Positions 43,036-51,061 are shown, numbered from the stretch's first letter. The stretch: DNA of 61,539 nt from Stenotrophomonas humi (GCF_001431415.1 NZ_LDJI01000030.1:1-61539), one strand, 5' to 3'. Notes: a model not told the origin generated them from the sequence alone. Numbers and translations: made by a program.

Positions 43036-44412
43036 ATGGCCGAAATCAAGGAAGCACTTGTCCCCGATATCGGTGACTACAGCGACATTCCGGTGATCGA
43101 AGTGCTGGTCGCCGTCGGCGATACGGTCAAGAAGGACCAGGGTCTGGTCACGCTGGAATCGGACAAGGCCACGATGGAAGTGCCCTCGTCGGTGTCCGGC
43201 GTGGTCAAGGAAATCAAGGTCAAGGTCGGCGACAACCTGTCCGAGGGCAAGGTGGTGGCGCTGATCGAAGTGGCCGAGGAGAGCGCCAAGCCCGCCGCTG
43301 CCGCTGCTCCGGCCGCTCCGGCCAAGGTCGAAGCGACCGCCGAAACCGGCGCCAAGGTCGAGCCGGTGGCCGTGGCCCGGGTCCCGGACAAGCTGGCCCA
43401 GCGTGAAATCCAGCAGGAAGCCGCGTTGCCGACCAGCAAGCCGGCCAGCCCGCCGGTGCAGTTCAACGCCGAAGGCGTGCTGCCGTCCAAGGTGCCGTAT
43501 GCCAGCCCGGCGGTGCGCGTGTTCGCCCGCGAGCTGGGCGTGGACCTGGATCAGGTGTCGGGCACCGAGAAGGGTGGCCGCATCACCCGGGACGACGTGC
43601 AGAAGTTCGTCAAGGGCGTGCTGAGCGGTGGCGTCGCGGTTGCCGGTGCTGCGCCGGCGGCTGCCGGTGGTGGCCTGAACCTGCTGCCGTGGCCGAAGGT
43701 GGACTTCAGCAAGTTCGGCGAGGTCGAAGTCCAGCCGCTGTCGCGCATCAAGAAGATTTCCGGCGCCAACCTGGCCCGCAACTGGGCAATGATTCCGCAC
43801 GTCACCCAGTTCGAACAGGCGGACATCACCGATCTGGAAGCCCTGCGCGTGGCGCTGAACAAGGAAAACGAGAAGGCCGGCATCAAGCTGACCATGCTCG
43901 CCTTCCTGGTCAAGGCCAGTGCCGCGGCGCTGAAGAAGTTCCCCGAGTTCAATGCCTCGCTGGATGCCAGCGGCGAAAACCTCACCCTGAAGAAGTACTT
44001 CAACATCGGCTTTGCTGCCGACACGCCGAGTGGTCTGGTGGTGCCGGTCATCCGCGACGTCGACAAGAAGGGCGTGGTGCAGATCGCGCAGGAATCCGGC
44101 GAACTGGCCAAGAAGGCGCGTGACGGCAAGCTGGGCCCGGCGGACATGAGCGGCGGTTGCTTCTCGATCAGCTCGCTGGGCGGCATCGGTGGCACCGCGT
44201 TCACGCCGATCGTCAATGCGCCGGAAGTGGCCATTCTCGGTGTATCCAAGTCGTCGATCCAGCCGGTCTGGAACGGCAAGGAATTCGCACCGAAGCTGAT
44301 GCTGCCGTTGTCGCTGAGCTACGACCACCGCGTCATCGACGGCGCGCTGGCGGCACGCTTCACCACGTACCTGTCGCAGGTGCTGGCCGACATGCGTCGC
44401 GTCCTCCTGTGA
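43036..44412 (+). CDS. aceF: Pyruvate dehydrogenase E2, dihydrolipoyl acetyltransferase
   Basis: Core of the pyruvate dehydrogenase complex, moving acetyl from lipoate to CoA. The 458-residue protein has one lipoyl domain (residues 1-80, Lys44 in LESDKATMEV), an Ala/Pro linker, a peripheral-subunit-binding domain (about 155-190, SPAVRVFARELGVDLDQV), and the catalytic domain with SYDHRVIDGALAARF. Escherichia coli AceF has three lipoyl domains; this has one, while two more are found on Lpd downstream. aceE is not in the window. Its TGA overlaps the ATG of the next gene. Confidence 0.94.
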   Translation: MAEIKEALVPDIGDYSDIPVIEVLVAVGDTVKKDQGLVTLESDKATMEVPSSVSGVVKEIKVKVGDNLSEGKVVALIEVAEESAKPAAAAAPAAPAKVEATAETGAKVEPVAVARVPDKLAQREIQQEAALPTSKPASPPVQFNAEGVLPSKVPYASPAVRVFARELGVDLDQVSGTEKGGRITRDDVQKFVKGVLSGGVAVAGAAPAAAGGGLNLLPWPKVDFSKFGEVEVQPLSRIKKISGANLARNWAMIPHVTQFEQADITDLEALRVALNKENEKAGIKLTMLAFLVKASAAALKKFPEFNASLDASGENLTLKKYFNIGFAADTPSGLVVPVIRDVDKKGVVQIAQESGELAKKARDGKLGPADMSGGCFSISSLGGIGGTAFTPIVNAPEVAILGVSKSSIQPVWNGKEFAPKLMLPLSLSYDHRVIDGALAARFTTYLSQVLADMRRVLL

Positions 44413-45068
44413 TGCGTACCGCGCCAAAGCGCGCGTTGCTGGCCGCACTGCTTGCGGTGCTGGCTGTGCCGGCACTGGCTGCACGCCAGTGCGAGCCGGT
44501 GGTGGGTGAAGGCTGGCCGCCGGCCGTGGGCAACTACGGCCAGGCGGCGTCGCAGTTGCTGGGCGGGCAGGCCGAGGATGAGCTGTCATTGCTGATGTTG
44601 CCGGCGCGTGGCGAGGAATCGCAGGTGCTGCTGCGTCGCGATGCAGGCAACGGTCAATGGACCGTGCTGGCAGGGCTGGCCGAAAAACGCATCTACAGCT
44701 GGAACAGCGGTGCCAGCCGGGCAGGGGTGAACCTGCGCCTGGATCAGAGCCCGGCGTTCGCACAGGCACCGTTGCCGGATGCACTGGCGCAGCGTGTGGT
44801 CGCCGTCTGGGCACAGGCGTTGTCCACGCCGGAAGTGGCGGCGCGTGCGCCGGTCACTGACGGTGAGGTGGTGTCCTTCACCGTCAACGGCGAGCGTTAC
44901 AGCGGGCTGCGGCCGGGCTGCGGCCAGCTGGAGGCGTTGCTGGAACAGGCCGCACTGCTGACCGAACTGGCACACAGCAAAGACAAAAAGTACGAGAAGC
45001 GCTACGAGGCCATCGAACGCGCGCTCGACAAGATGCACAACCGGTTCTCCGGCGAAGACGCCGGCTGA
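44412..45068 (+). CDS. Secreted hypothetical protein between aceF and lpd
   Basis: A 218-residue protein with signal peptide (LLAALLAVLAVPALAARQC) and two cysteines at mature Cys-Glu and PGCGQL. The rest is mixed alpha/beta with no recognised motif, ending in a charged helix (KDKKYEKRYEAIERALDKMH). Its ATG overlaps the aceF stop by one base (TGATG) and lpd begins 16 bp later, so it must be co-transcribed with the pyruvate dehydrogenase genes although it should leave the cytoplasm. I do not recognise a family. Confidence 0.78.
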   Translation: MRTAPKRALLAALLAVLAVPALAARQCEPVVGEGWPPAVGNYGQAASQLLGGQAEDELSLLMLPARGEESQVLLRRDAGNGQWTVLAGLAEKRIYSWNSGASRAGVNLRLDQSPAFAQAPLPDALAQRVVAVWAQALSTPEVAARAPVTDGEVVSFTVNGERYSGLRPGCGQLEALLEQAALLTELAHSKDKKYEKRYEAIERALDKMHNRFSGEDAG

Positions 45069-45084
45069 GCCCCAGGAGAAAACA

Positions 45085-47226
45085 ATGGCGACGATTGAAA
45101 TCAAGGTTCCGGACATTGGTGATTACGACAATGTGCCGGTGATCGAAATCCTGGTCGCGGTGGGCGACACGGTGGTCAAGGATCAGGGCCTGGTCACGTT
45201 GGAATCGGACAAGGCAACGCTGGAGGTGCCGTCCTCGGCCGCCGGCGTGGTCAAGGAAATCAAGGTCAAGCTTGACGACAAGCTGTCCGAAGGCGACGTG
45301 GTGGTGATTCTGGAAGCAGCAGGCGAAGCCGCCGCTCCGGTCGCCGCGTCTGCGCCTGCCGCGGCAGCCGCCGCGACGCCGGCTCCGGTGGCGCAGCCTG
45401 CTGCCGCTCCGGTTGCGGCCAGCGCACCGGCTGCCACCGGTACGGTGGAAGTGAAGGTGCCGGACATCGGTGATTACAGCGCCGTGCCGGTGATCGAGAT
45501 CCTGGTGGCTGTGGGTGACACGGTGGTCAAGGACCAAGGCCTGCTCACGCTGGAATCGGACAAGGCGACGCTGGAAGTGCCGTCTTCGGCGGCGGGCGTG
45601 GTCAAGGAAATCAAGGTCAAGCTCGACGACAAGTTATCCGAGGGCGATGTGGTGGTGATCCTGGAGGCCGAGGGCGCCGCAGCGGCTGCCCCGGCCAACA
45701 AGGCCGCGCCGGGCAGCAAGCCGCCGGTGACGCCGTCGCACCGCGCGCCCGATCCGGCTGTTGCTGCCAAGGCACTGCCGTCCAGTGGTCGCAAGGCCGA
45801 CATCGAGTGCCGCCTGGTGGTGCTGGGTGCTGGCCCGGGCGGTTACACCGCCGCATTCCGTTCGGCCGACCTGGGCATGGACACCGTGTTGATCGAGCGC
45901 TACGCCAGCCTCGGCGGCGTCTGCCTCAATGTCGGCTGCATCCCGTCCAAGGCGCTGCTGCACGCCGCCGAGATCATCGACCACGCCGCGCACGCCAGTG
46001 AACTGGGCATCGACTACGGTGCGCCGAAGATCAGCCTGGACAAGCTGCGTGAGTACAAGGAAAAGGTCGTCGGTCAGCTGACCAAGGGCCTTGCCGGCAT
46101 GGCCAAGCAGCGCAAGATCCGCACCGTGCAGGGCGTGGCCAAGTTTGTTTCGGCCAACGAGCTGGAGATCACCGCCGACGACGGCAAGACCCAGCTGCTG
46201 CGCTTCGAACAGTGCGTCATCGCGGCCGGTTCGCAGGCGGTGAAGCTGCCGAACTTCCCGTGGGACGACAAGCGTGTGATGGACTCCACCGATGCGCTGG
46301 AGCTGGCCGAAGTGCCGGGCTCGCTGCTGGTCGTCGGCGGCGGCATCATCGGCCTGGAGATGGCCACCGTGTACAGCGCGCTGGGTGCCAAGGTCACCGT
46401 GGTCGAGTTCATGGATCAGCTGATGCCGGGCGCCGACAAGGACCTGGTCAAGCCGCTGGCTGACCGCCTGAAGAAGCAGGGCATCGAAGTCCACCTGAAG
46501 ACCAAGGCGTCGGGCGTCAGCGCCGACAAGAAGGGCATTACCGTGACCTTCGAAGCCGCCACCGAGGGCGAAAAGCCGGCGATGGAAAGCGGCACCTTCG
46601 ATCGCGTGCTGGTGGCCGTCGGCCGTTCGGCCAACGGCAAGAAGATCGATGCCGACAAGGCCGGCGTGGAAGTGACCGACCGTGGCTTCATCCCGGTGGA
46701 TCGCCAGATGCGCACCAACGTGCCGCACATCTTCGCCATCGGCGACATCGTCGGTAACCCGATGCTGGCCCACAAGGCCACGCACGAAGGCAAGCTGGCG
46801 GCTGAAGTGGCCTTCGGCGAGAAGAAGGAGTGGGTGGCGCGGGTGATCCCGTCGGTGGCCTACACCAACCCGGAAATCGCGTGGGTCGGCGTCACCGAGA
46901 CCGAGGCCAAGGCCAAGGGCTTGAAGGTCGGCGTGGCCAAGTTCCCGTGGGCGGCCAGCGGCCGCGCCATCGGCATCGGTCGCACCGAAGGCTTCACCAA
47001 GCTGATCTTCGACGAAGAAACCCACCGCGTCATCGGTGGCGCCATCGTCGGCGTGCATGCCGGTGAATTGCTGGCCGAGATCGGCCTGGCCATCGAGATG
47101 GGTGCCGAAGCCGAGGACATCGGACACACCATCCACGCCCACCCGACCCTGAGTGAGTCGGTGGCGATGGCCTCGGAGATTTACGACGGCACCATCACCG
47201 ATCTGTACATCCCGAAAAAGAAGTGA
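45085..47226 (+). CDS. lpd: Dihydrolipoyl dehydrogenase with two N-terminal lipoyl domains
   Basis: The E3 flavoenzyme that reoxidises dihydrolipoate with NAD. This form has 713 residues because two lipoyl domains precede it: residues 1-80 (Lys43 in LESDKATLEV) and 120-197 (Lys160), joined by Ala/Pro linkers. The E3 part starts near residue 245: FAD fold VVLGAGPGGYTAAF, redox disulfide Cys280/Cys285 in GGVCLNVGCIPSKALL, NAD fold LLVVGGGIIGLEMATVYSAL, and active-site His686 in HAHPTLSE. Many proteobacterial lipoyl-E3 fusions carry one lipoyl domain; two is unusual. It follows aceF and the secreted gene and is closed by a terminator. Confidence 0.95.
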   Translation: MATIEIKVPDIGDYDNVPVIEILVAVGDTVVKDQGLVTLESDKATLEVPSSAAGVVKEIKVKLDDKLSEGDVVVILEAAGEAAAPVAASAPAAAAAATPAPVAQPAAAPVAASAPAATGTVEVKVPDIGDYSAVPVIEILVAVGDTVVKDQGLLTLESDKATLEVPSSAAGVVKEIKVKLDDKLSEGDVVVILEAEGAAAAAPANKAAPGSKPPVTPSHRAPDPAVAAKALPSSGRKADIECRLVVLGAGPGGYTAAFRSADLGMDTVLIERYASLGGVCLNVGCIPSKALLHAAEIIDHAAHASELGIDYGAPKISLDKLREYKEKVVGQLTKGLAGMAKQRKIRTVQGVAKFVSANELEITADDGKTQLLRFEQCVIAAGSQAVKLPNFPWDDKRVMDSTDALELAEVPGSLLVVGGGIIGLEMATVYSALGAKVTVVEFMDQLMPGADKDLVKPLADRLKKQGIEVHLKTKASGVSADKKGITVTFEAATEGEKPAMESGTFDRVLVAVGRSANGKKIDADKAGVEVTDRGFIPVDRQMRTNVPHIFAIGDIVGNPMLAHKATHEGKLAAEVAFGEKKEWVARVIPSVAYTNPEIAWVGVTETEAKAKGLKVGVAKFPWAASGRAIGIGRTEGFTKLIFDEETHRVIGGAIVGVHAGELLAEIGLAIEMGAEAEDIGHTIHAHPTLSESVAMASEIYDGTITDLYIPKKK
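45094..45669 (+). repeat. Intragenic tandem duplication encoding two lipoyl domains
   Basis: Codons 45094-45318 and 45445-45669 encode the same 75-residue module. Reading the codons side by side I count five amino-acid replacements and twenty-one synonymous differences. The 42-codon spacer is Ala/Pro-rich. Confidence 0.92.
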
Positions 47227-47231
47227 TCCAC

Positions 47232-47257
47232 ACGACGCCCCTTCACCGGGGCGTCGT
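47232..47257 (+). terminator. Terminator after lpd
   Basis: ACGACGCCCC-TTCACC-GGGGCGTCGT is a perfect 10-bp stem with a 6-base loop, followed by TGTTT, 5 bp after the lpd stop. Confidence 0.92.
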
Positions 47258-47286
47258 TGTTTCTGCTGATGGGAAGGAGCAAGGGA

Positions 47287-47994
47287 ATGTTGCGACTGTT
47301 TATAGCAGCGACGTTGTTGGCAACTGCAGGCGTGGCAAGCGCGCAGGATGAAGATCCCAAACTGGCGGCAGCGTTGTTGCAATGCCCGGGCGCTGCGGTC
47401 TTCGTCCAGGCTGAAAAGGTGCGCGGGCAGGAGCAGGCGCAGAAGCTGGTCGGCATCGTGCCTTCGGAGCCGCAGCTGCGCGAGCAGCTGCTGGAAATGA
47501 TGCGTATCGATCAACAAGCGCGCGAGGGTGACTGGTCGCCGCCGATGATTGAGAAGATGCTCGCCGTGGACGCGGCGAATCTGCCGAAGATCAAGAAGAT
47601 CGTCGCCAATCATGGCAGCCTGCCGGGCGCACGCCAGGTGGGTGCGGATGGTGTATCGGCCGCCTGGCTGCTCGTGCAGCATGCTGATCGTGATCCGGCA
47701 TTCCAGCAGCAGGTGCTGGACAGGATCATGCCGCTGGTGGAGAGCGGTGAGGTTTCCTCGCGCGAGATTGCACTGCTGACCGATCGCGTGCTGGTGAACG
47801 CCGGAGCGCCGCAGCGCTATGGCAGCCAGTTGGCCGCCATCAACGGCAAGTGGGAGCCCAAGCCGATGGAAGCGCCGGAGCAGGTCGACCAACGTCGTGC
47901 TCGACTGGGGCAGATGCCGCTTGCCGACTACCTCTGCGTCGCCGCTCAGATGTTCCCGCCACCGCCGACAGATGCGGATGGCAAGCTGCGGTAG
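47287..47994 (+). CDS. DUF6624 family secreted protein
   Basis: A 235-residue protein with signal peptide MLRLFIAATLLATAGVASAQ. The mature part matches the DUF6624 pattern: LLEMMRIDQQAREG, VDAANLPKIKKIVANHGSLP, AAWLLVQHADRDPAFQQQVL, and ALLTDRVLVNAGAPQRYGSQ. Function is unknown. Ten upstream codons are open, but the ATG at 47287 follows a GGAAGGAGC ribosome binding site and starts the signal peptide. It directly follows the lpd terminator, so it is a separate unit. Confidence 0.83.
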   Translation: MLRLFIAATLLATAGVASAQDEDPKLAAALLQCPGAAVFVQAEKVRGQEQAQKLVGIVPSEPQLREQLLEMMRIDQQAREGDWSPPMIEKMLAVDAANLPKIKKIVANHGSLPGARQVGADGVSAAWLLVQHADRDPAFQQQVLDRIMPLVESGEVSSREIALLTDRVLVNAGAPQRYGSQLAAINGKWEPKPMEAPEQVDQRRARLGQMPLADYLCVAAQMFPPPPTDADGKLR

Positions 47995-48009
47995 CGTGCG
48001 ACCCGTGCC

Positions 48010-48160
48010 GTAGCGAAGCAGGCCGGGACGCAGTCCCGGCCTCGTATGCGGTGTGATGTCCGATGTTGCAGCGCTCCGCTGTGCCGCATCCGCTGGAGCG
48101 GAGCCACGCTCCGTCTGGGCGTGGTCGATGAGCACGCGTGCCGGGCATGGCTCGGCACGC
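48010..48160. repeat. Cluster of three palindromes between convergent genes
   Basis: GTAG (48010-48013) precedes AGGCCGGGAC-GCA-GTCCCGGCCT (48020-48042), a perfect 10-bp stem of the SMAG/REP type. Then CGGAGC-CAC-GCTCCG (48099-48113), and GCGTGCCG...CGGCACGC (48136-48160) with 8-bp arms. The cluster fills the gap between DUF6624 and the convergent outer membrane protein gene and may act as a two-way terminator. Confidence 0.75.
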
Positions 48161-48169
48161 CGCACAGGC

Positions 48170-48994
48170 TCAGAACGACAGGCTTACGCCGGCCAGTGGG
48201 CCCTTGAACTCCTGTTTCAGGCCAATCACGCCGTCGCTGCCGCGCTTGTCGGCATCCAGCTTGAACCAGTCATAGCCGGCGAAGATGCCGAAGTTCTTGT
48301 TGAAGTTGTACTGCACGATGGCATTGGCGCGACTCAGATCGCCCTTGTAGTCGTCGAAGTTGCCCCAGCGCGTGTTGAGGTACTGCCCCTGCAGGTTGAT
48401 CATCCAATGCTCGGACGGCGTGAAGGTCACGCGTGCACCGACAACCGGGGCGATGCCGTCGGCTTTCTCATTGATGAAGCGGCCCTGGTAGAGATCGCCA
48501 AGATTGGCATAGGCATCTGCGCTGATCTTGGCGTACTCGGCACCCAGTTGCAGGCCGAAATCGAACGTCTCGCCGTCCACCACCGAATAGTCATAGACCA
48601 GTGTGGCCACCTGGTACTTCAGTTCGCCCTTGACGAAGCTGCCGGCCGGCACCGTGGTGTCGCCGTAACTGACGGTGTCGCCGAGCGTCTCGCGGCGATC
48701 CTTGTCGTACTTGAAATAGTCGAAGATCACGCGCTGCCGGTCGCTGATGCGGAACATGCCATCCACGCGCGGCTCCCACTCCTTGCCGCCCATGCTGAAA
48801 TCCTCGGACAGGTCGACATTCTGGCCGCCGATGCGGGTGCTGCCGCGGATCGTGTTGTCGGTGTCGATGTTCATCGCCCCCAGGCGCAGCGTGAAGCGTG
48901 GGTCTGCTTCTGCGGCGTGCGCCGCTGCTGCGCTGAACAGACCCAGCGCCAGTGCGCAGGGAGCGAGTGCTGGAATGAAGCGGAGTTTGCGCAT
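48170..48994 (-). CDS. Outer membrane beta-barrel protein
   Basis: A 274-residue protein with signal peptide (MRKLRFIPALAPCALALGLF then AAAAHAAEA). The mature part is made of alternating amphipathic strands: RQRVIFDYFKYDKDR, FDFGLQLGAEYAKISADAY, HWMINLQGQYLNTRWGNFD, NFGIFAGYDWFKLDADKRG, and ends GPLAGVSLSF with the C-terminal phenylalanine needed for barrel assembly. About ten to twelve strands are likely. I cannot assign a specific porin family. The frame extends 23 codons upstream without signal-peptide character, so the ATG at 48992-48994 is used. Confidence 0.82.
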   Translation of the reverse strand: MRKLRFIPALAPCALALGLFSAAAAHAAEADPRFTLRLGAMNIDTDNTIRGSTRIGGQNVDLSEDFSMGGKEWEPRVDGMFRISDRQRVIFDYFKYDKDRRETLGDTVSYGDTTVPAGSFVKGELKYQVATLVYDYSVVDGETFDFGLQLGAEYAKISADAYANLGDLYQGRFINEKADGIAPVVGARVTFTPSEHWMINLQGQYLNTRWGNFDDYKGDLSRANAIVQYNFNKNFGIFAGYDWFKLDADKRGSDGVIGLKQEFKGPLAGVSLSF

Positions 48995-49103
48995 TGCTTT
49001 TTGCCTTCGTGTTGCGTGAAAGCAAAGACCATCGTGGGTCGTGCGTACTGTCGGCGTGACCACGCGTGTACGCGATGTGCACGGAAGCCGGAGAGTGAAT
49101 GCG

Positions 49104-49142
49104 GTGAGGTGGTGCTGCAGGGCACTGACAGCACCACCTCAC
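49104..49142. repeat. Perfect 14-bp inverted repeat upstream of the atp operon
   Basis: GTGAGGTGGTGCTG and CAGCACCACCTCAC, perfect complements, flank an 11-base loop. The element sits in the 419-bp divergent gap between the outer membrane protein gene and atpI, about 175 bp before the atp promoter. No annotated transcript ends there and it lacks the GTAG head of the local REPs. The rest of the gap (48995-49103 and 49143-49317) holds no gene I can support. Confidence 0.75.
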
Positions 49143-49317
49143 CCGGATCCGCCGCCATCGACGAGTAATGGCGACAGACGCAGGGGTCAGACAGGGCCGC
49201 CAGCAGGAAGTTCCCGCTGCTGCATTGCGGCATCCGGCGGCTGCTGGAAGCGGCCGGCGGGGGAAAAATCCTGAAATTGCGGCAACTTGCATAGTCAAAA
49301 GGGATGCCAGATGCCGG

Positions 49318-49347
49318 TTGTCTCTCAAAATGTCTCACTGTTATACT
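49318..49347 (+). promoter_or_regulatory. atp operon promoter
   Basis: -35 TTGTCT (49318-49323), 18-bp spacer, extended -10 TGTTATACT with TATACT at 49342-49347. It lies 67 bp upstream of atpI and is the best sigma-70-type match in the gap. Confidence 0.65.
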
Positions 49348-49413
49348 TTCGCGGCTCGACGAGGCGCCTTCGCGCGATTCGGTTCCCACTTTCACCTTGC
49401 AGGACACTTTGAC

Positions 49414-49779
49414 GTGCTGAACTCCGTTGACGCGGGTCGGCGACTGATGTTGCGCGCCGCGGTCTACCCGCTGGCAGCAGTGGCTGTCCTGGCTCTGGCC
49501 TTCCTCTTCGTGGGGCCTAAGTACGCCATCGGCGCTGCGGCGTCCGGTCTGGCAGTGGTGGCAGGGGGCTGGATTTCAGCCCGTATGGCACTGGGTGGCG
49601 GCGTTCAGGCTGCTGGTTCAGCAATGATGCGCCTGATTCTGGCGATGTTGCTGAAATGGGTACTGGTCATCGCCGTGTTTGCAATTGGCCTTGTCTGGGT
49701 GAAGCTTCCCGCGCTGCCGCTGTTCGCGGGTTTGGCGGTGGGAATGATGTTCCAAGTCCTGGCTCTGGCCAGACGTTGA
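49414..49779 (+). CDS. atpI: ATP synthase assembly protein I (AtpI)
   Basis: A 121-residue inner-membrane protein with four helices (AAVYPLAAVAVLALAFLFVG, YAIGAAASGLAVVAGGWISA, SAMMRLILAMLLKWVLVIAVF, and LPLFAGLAVGMMFQVLALAR). AtpI helps assemble the c-ring and leads most proteobacterial atp operons. No ATG is suitable near the family start; GTG at 49414 (LNSVDAGRRLMLRAAVYPL) fits. The long open frame before it is not conserved. atpB follows after 25 bp. Confidence 0.85.
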   Translation: MLNSVDAGRRLMLRAAVYPLAAVAVLALAFLFVGPKYAIGAAASGLAVVAGGWISARMALGGGVQAAGSAMMRLILAMLLKWVLVIAVFAIGLVWVKLPALPLFAGLAVGMMFQVLALARR

Positions 49780-49804
49780 TCGAATTCATAAAGGTTACGG
49801 ACAC

Positions 49805-50602
49805 ATGGCGGGCGAGGCTCTAACTCCTACCAGCTACATCCAGCATCACTTGCAGAACCTGACCGCTCCGGTCGGTGAGGGCGGTGGTTTCTGGACGATC
49901 CACGTTGACACCATCGTTACCGCAGTCCTGATGGGCCTGCTGATGGTGTTCGCGTTCTGGATGGCAACCCGCAAGGCCACGGCAGGTGTGCCGGGCAAGT
50001 GGCAGGCCTTCGTCGAAATCTGCCTGGAGTTCGTTGACCGCCAGGCCAAGGACACCTATCACGGCAAGAGCAAGCTGGTGACGCCGATCGCGATCACCAT
50101 CTTCTTCTGGATCCTGTTGATGAACCTCATCAAGATGATCCCGGCCGACTTCATCTCCAAGCCGCTGGAATGGGCAGGCGTCCACTACTGGAAGCCGGTA
50201 CCGACCGCCGACGTCAATGCCACCCTGGGCATGTCGATCAGCGTGTTCTTCCTGATGATCTTCTTCTCGCTCAAGTCCAAGGGCGTGCTGGGTTTCATCA
50301 AGGAATTCCTGACGGCCCCGTTCGGCAAGTGGATGATGCCGTTCAACCTGATCCTCAACATCGTCGAGTGGCTGAGCAAGCCGATTTCTCTGGCGATGCG
50401 ACTGTTCGGCAACATGTTCGGCGGCGAAATCGTTTTCCTGCTGATCTGGGTGCTGGGTGGTGCCGGTTTCTTCGGCGCCATTGCCGGTGGTGCATTCGGC
50501 CTGGGCTGGATGCTGTTCCATCTGCTGGTGATCCCGCTGCAGGCATTCATCTTCATGATGCTGTCCATCGTGTACTTGAGCCTGTCGGAAGACAGTCACT
50601 GA
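49805..50602 (+). CDS. atpB: ATP synthase F0 subunit a
   Basis: Membrane subunit that conducts protons to the c-ring. The 265-residue protein has five to six helices; the essential arginine is in SLAMRLFGNMFGGEIVFLLI and the conserved IPLQAFIFMMLSIVYLSLSE segment forms the last helix. The N-terminal MAGEALTPTSYIQHHLQNLT is typical for gammaproteobacteria. It follows atpI and precedes atpE by 73 bp of G-poor, unstructured sequence. Confidence 0.97.
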   Translation: MAGEALTPTSYIQHHLQNLTAPVGEGGGFWTIHVDTIVTAVLMGLLMVFAFWMATRKATAGVPGKWQAFVEICLEFVDRQAKDTYHGKSKLVTPIAITIFFWILLMNLIKMIPADFISKPLEWAGVHYWKPVPTADVNATLGMSISVFFLMIFFSLKSKGVLGFIKEFLTAPFGKWMMPFNLILNIVEWLSKPISLAMRLFGNMFGGEIVFLLIWVLGGAGFFGAIAGGAFGLGWMLFHLLVIPLQAFIFMMLSIVYLSLSEDSH

Positions 50603-50675
50603 GTTCCAAGCTTCAACCAGTTTCAACCTTCATCCGTTTCATCACCCTTAGCTACTTAAGTTCCTGGAGATAACC

Positions 50676-50978
50676 ATGTACTTCGCCGTCCTGACCAACC
50701 TCGCCCAAGTTCAGAGCTCCACTGCCCTCGCCGTTGGCATCATGATCGGCCTGGCCGCGCTGGGCGCTGGCCTCGGTCTGGCCATCATGTCCGGTAAGTT
50801 CCTGGAGTCGGCCGCTCGCCAGCCGGAACTGATCCCGGTCCTGCAGGTCCGCATGTTCATCACCGCCGGCCTGATCGACGCCGCGTTCATCATCTCGGTC
50901 GCCGTTGGCCTGCTGCTGGCTTTCGCCAACCCGCTGGCCTCGACGCTGCTGGCCGAAGCCGCCAAGCTGGCAGGCTGA
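50676..50978 (+). CDS. atpE: ATP synthase F0 subunit c
   Basis: The proteolipid of the rotating c-ring: a 100-residue hairpin of two helices. Helix 1 has the glycine-rich ALGAGLGLAIMSGKF pattern, the polar loop is ARQPELIPVLQ with the RQP motif, and helix 2 carries the proton-binding Asp68 in AGLIDAAFIISVAVGLLL. An aspartate and no sodium motif indicate a proton-driven enzyme. GGAG lies 7 bp before the ATG. The downstream gap has two strong hairpins. Confidence 0.97.
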   Translation: MYFAVLTNLAQVQSSTALAVGIMIGLAALGAGLGLAIMSGKFLESAARQPELIPVLQVRMFITAGLIDAAFIISVAVGLLLAFANPLASTLLAEAAKLAG

Positions 50979-50996
50979 TCCGGCTGCAGTGAGACG

Positions 50997-51061
50997 GCCG
51001 GGTGCCTTCGGGCATCCGGCTTCGGATGAAGGTTCGGTTGCGTCGCCCCGGCGGCGCAACC
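50997..51061 (+). repeat. Two tandem stem-loops between atpE and atpF
   Basis: First (50997-51020): GCCGGGTGCC-TTCG-GGCATCCGGC, a 10-bp stem with one G-T pair and a UUCG loop. Second (51036-51061): an 11-bp stem, GGTTGCGTCGC with GCGGCGCAACC (one G-T pair), loop CCCG. They fill most of the 113-bp gap. Neither has a T-run. Position directly after atpE suggests mRNA stabilisation or partial termination. Confidence 0.7.

Noticed and set aside
45094..45669. Lipoyl duplication as an assembly artefact
   Set aside because: The copies differ at many silent sites and have different flanking linkers, so they are real diverged copies unless reads prove otherwise.
45634..48165. 843-codon minus-strand frame opposite lpd and DUF6624
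   Set aside because: Mirror of lpd codons with no family resemblance and no ribosome binding site.
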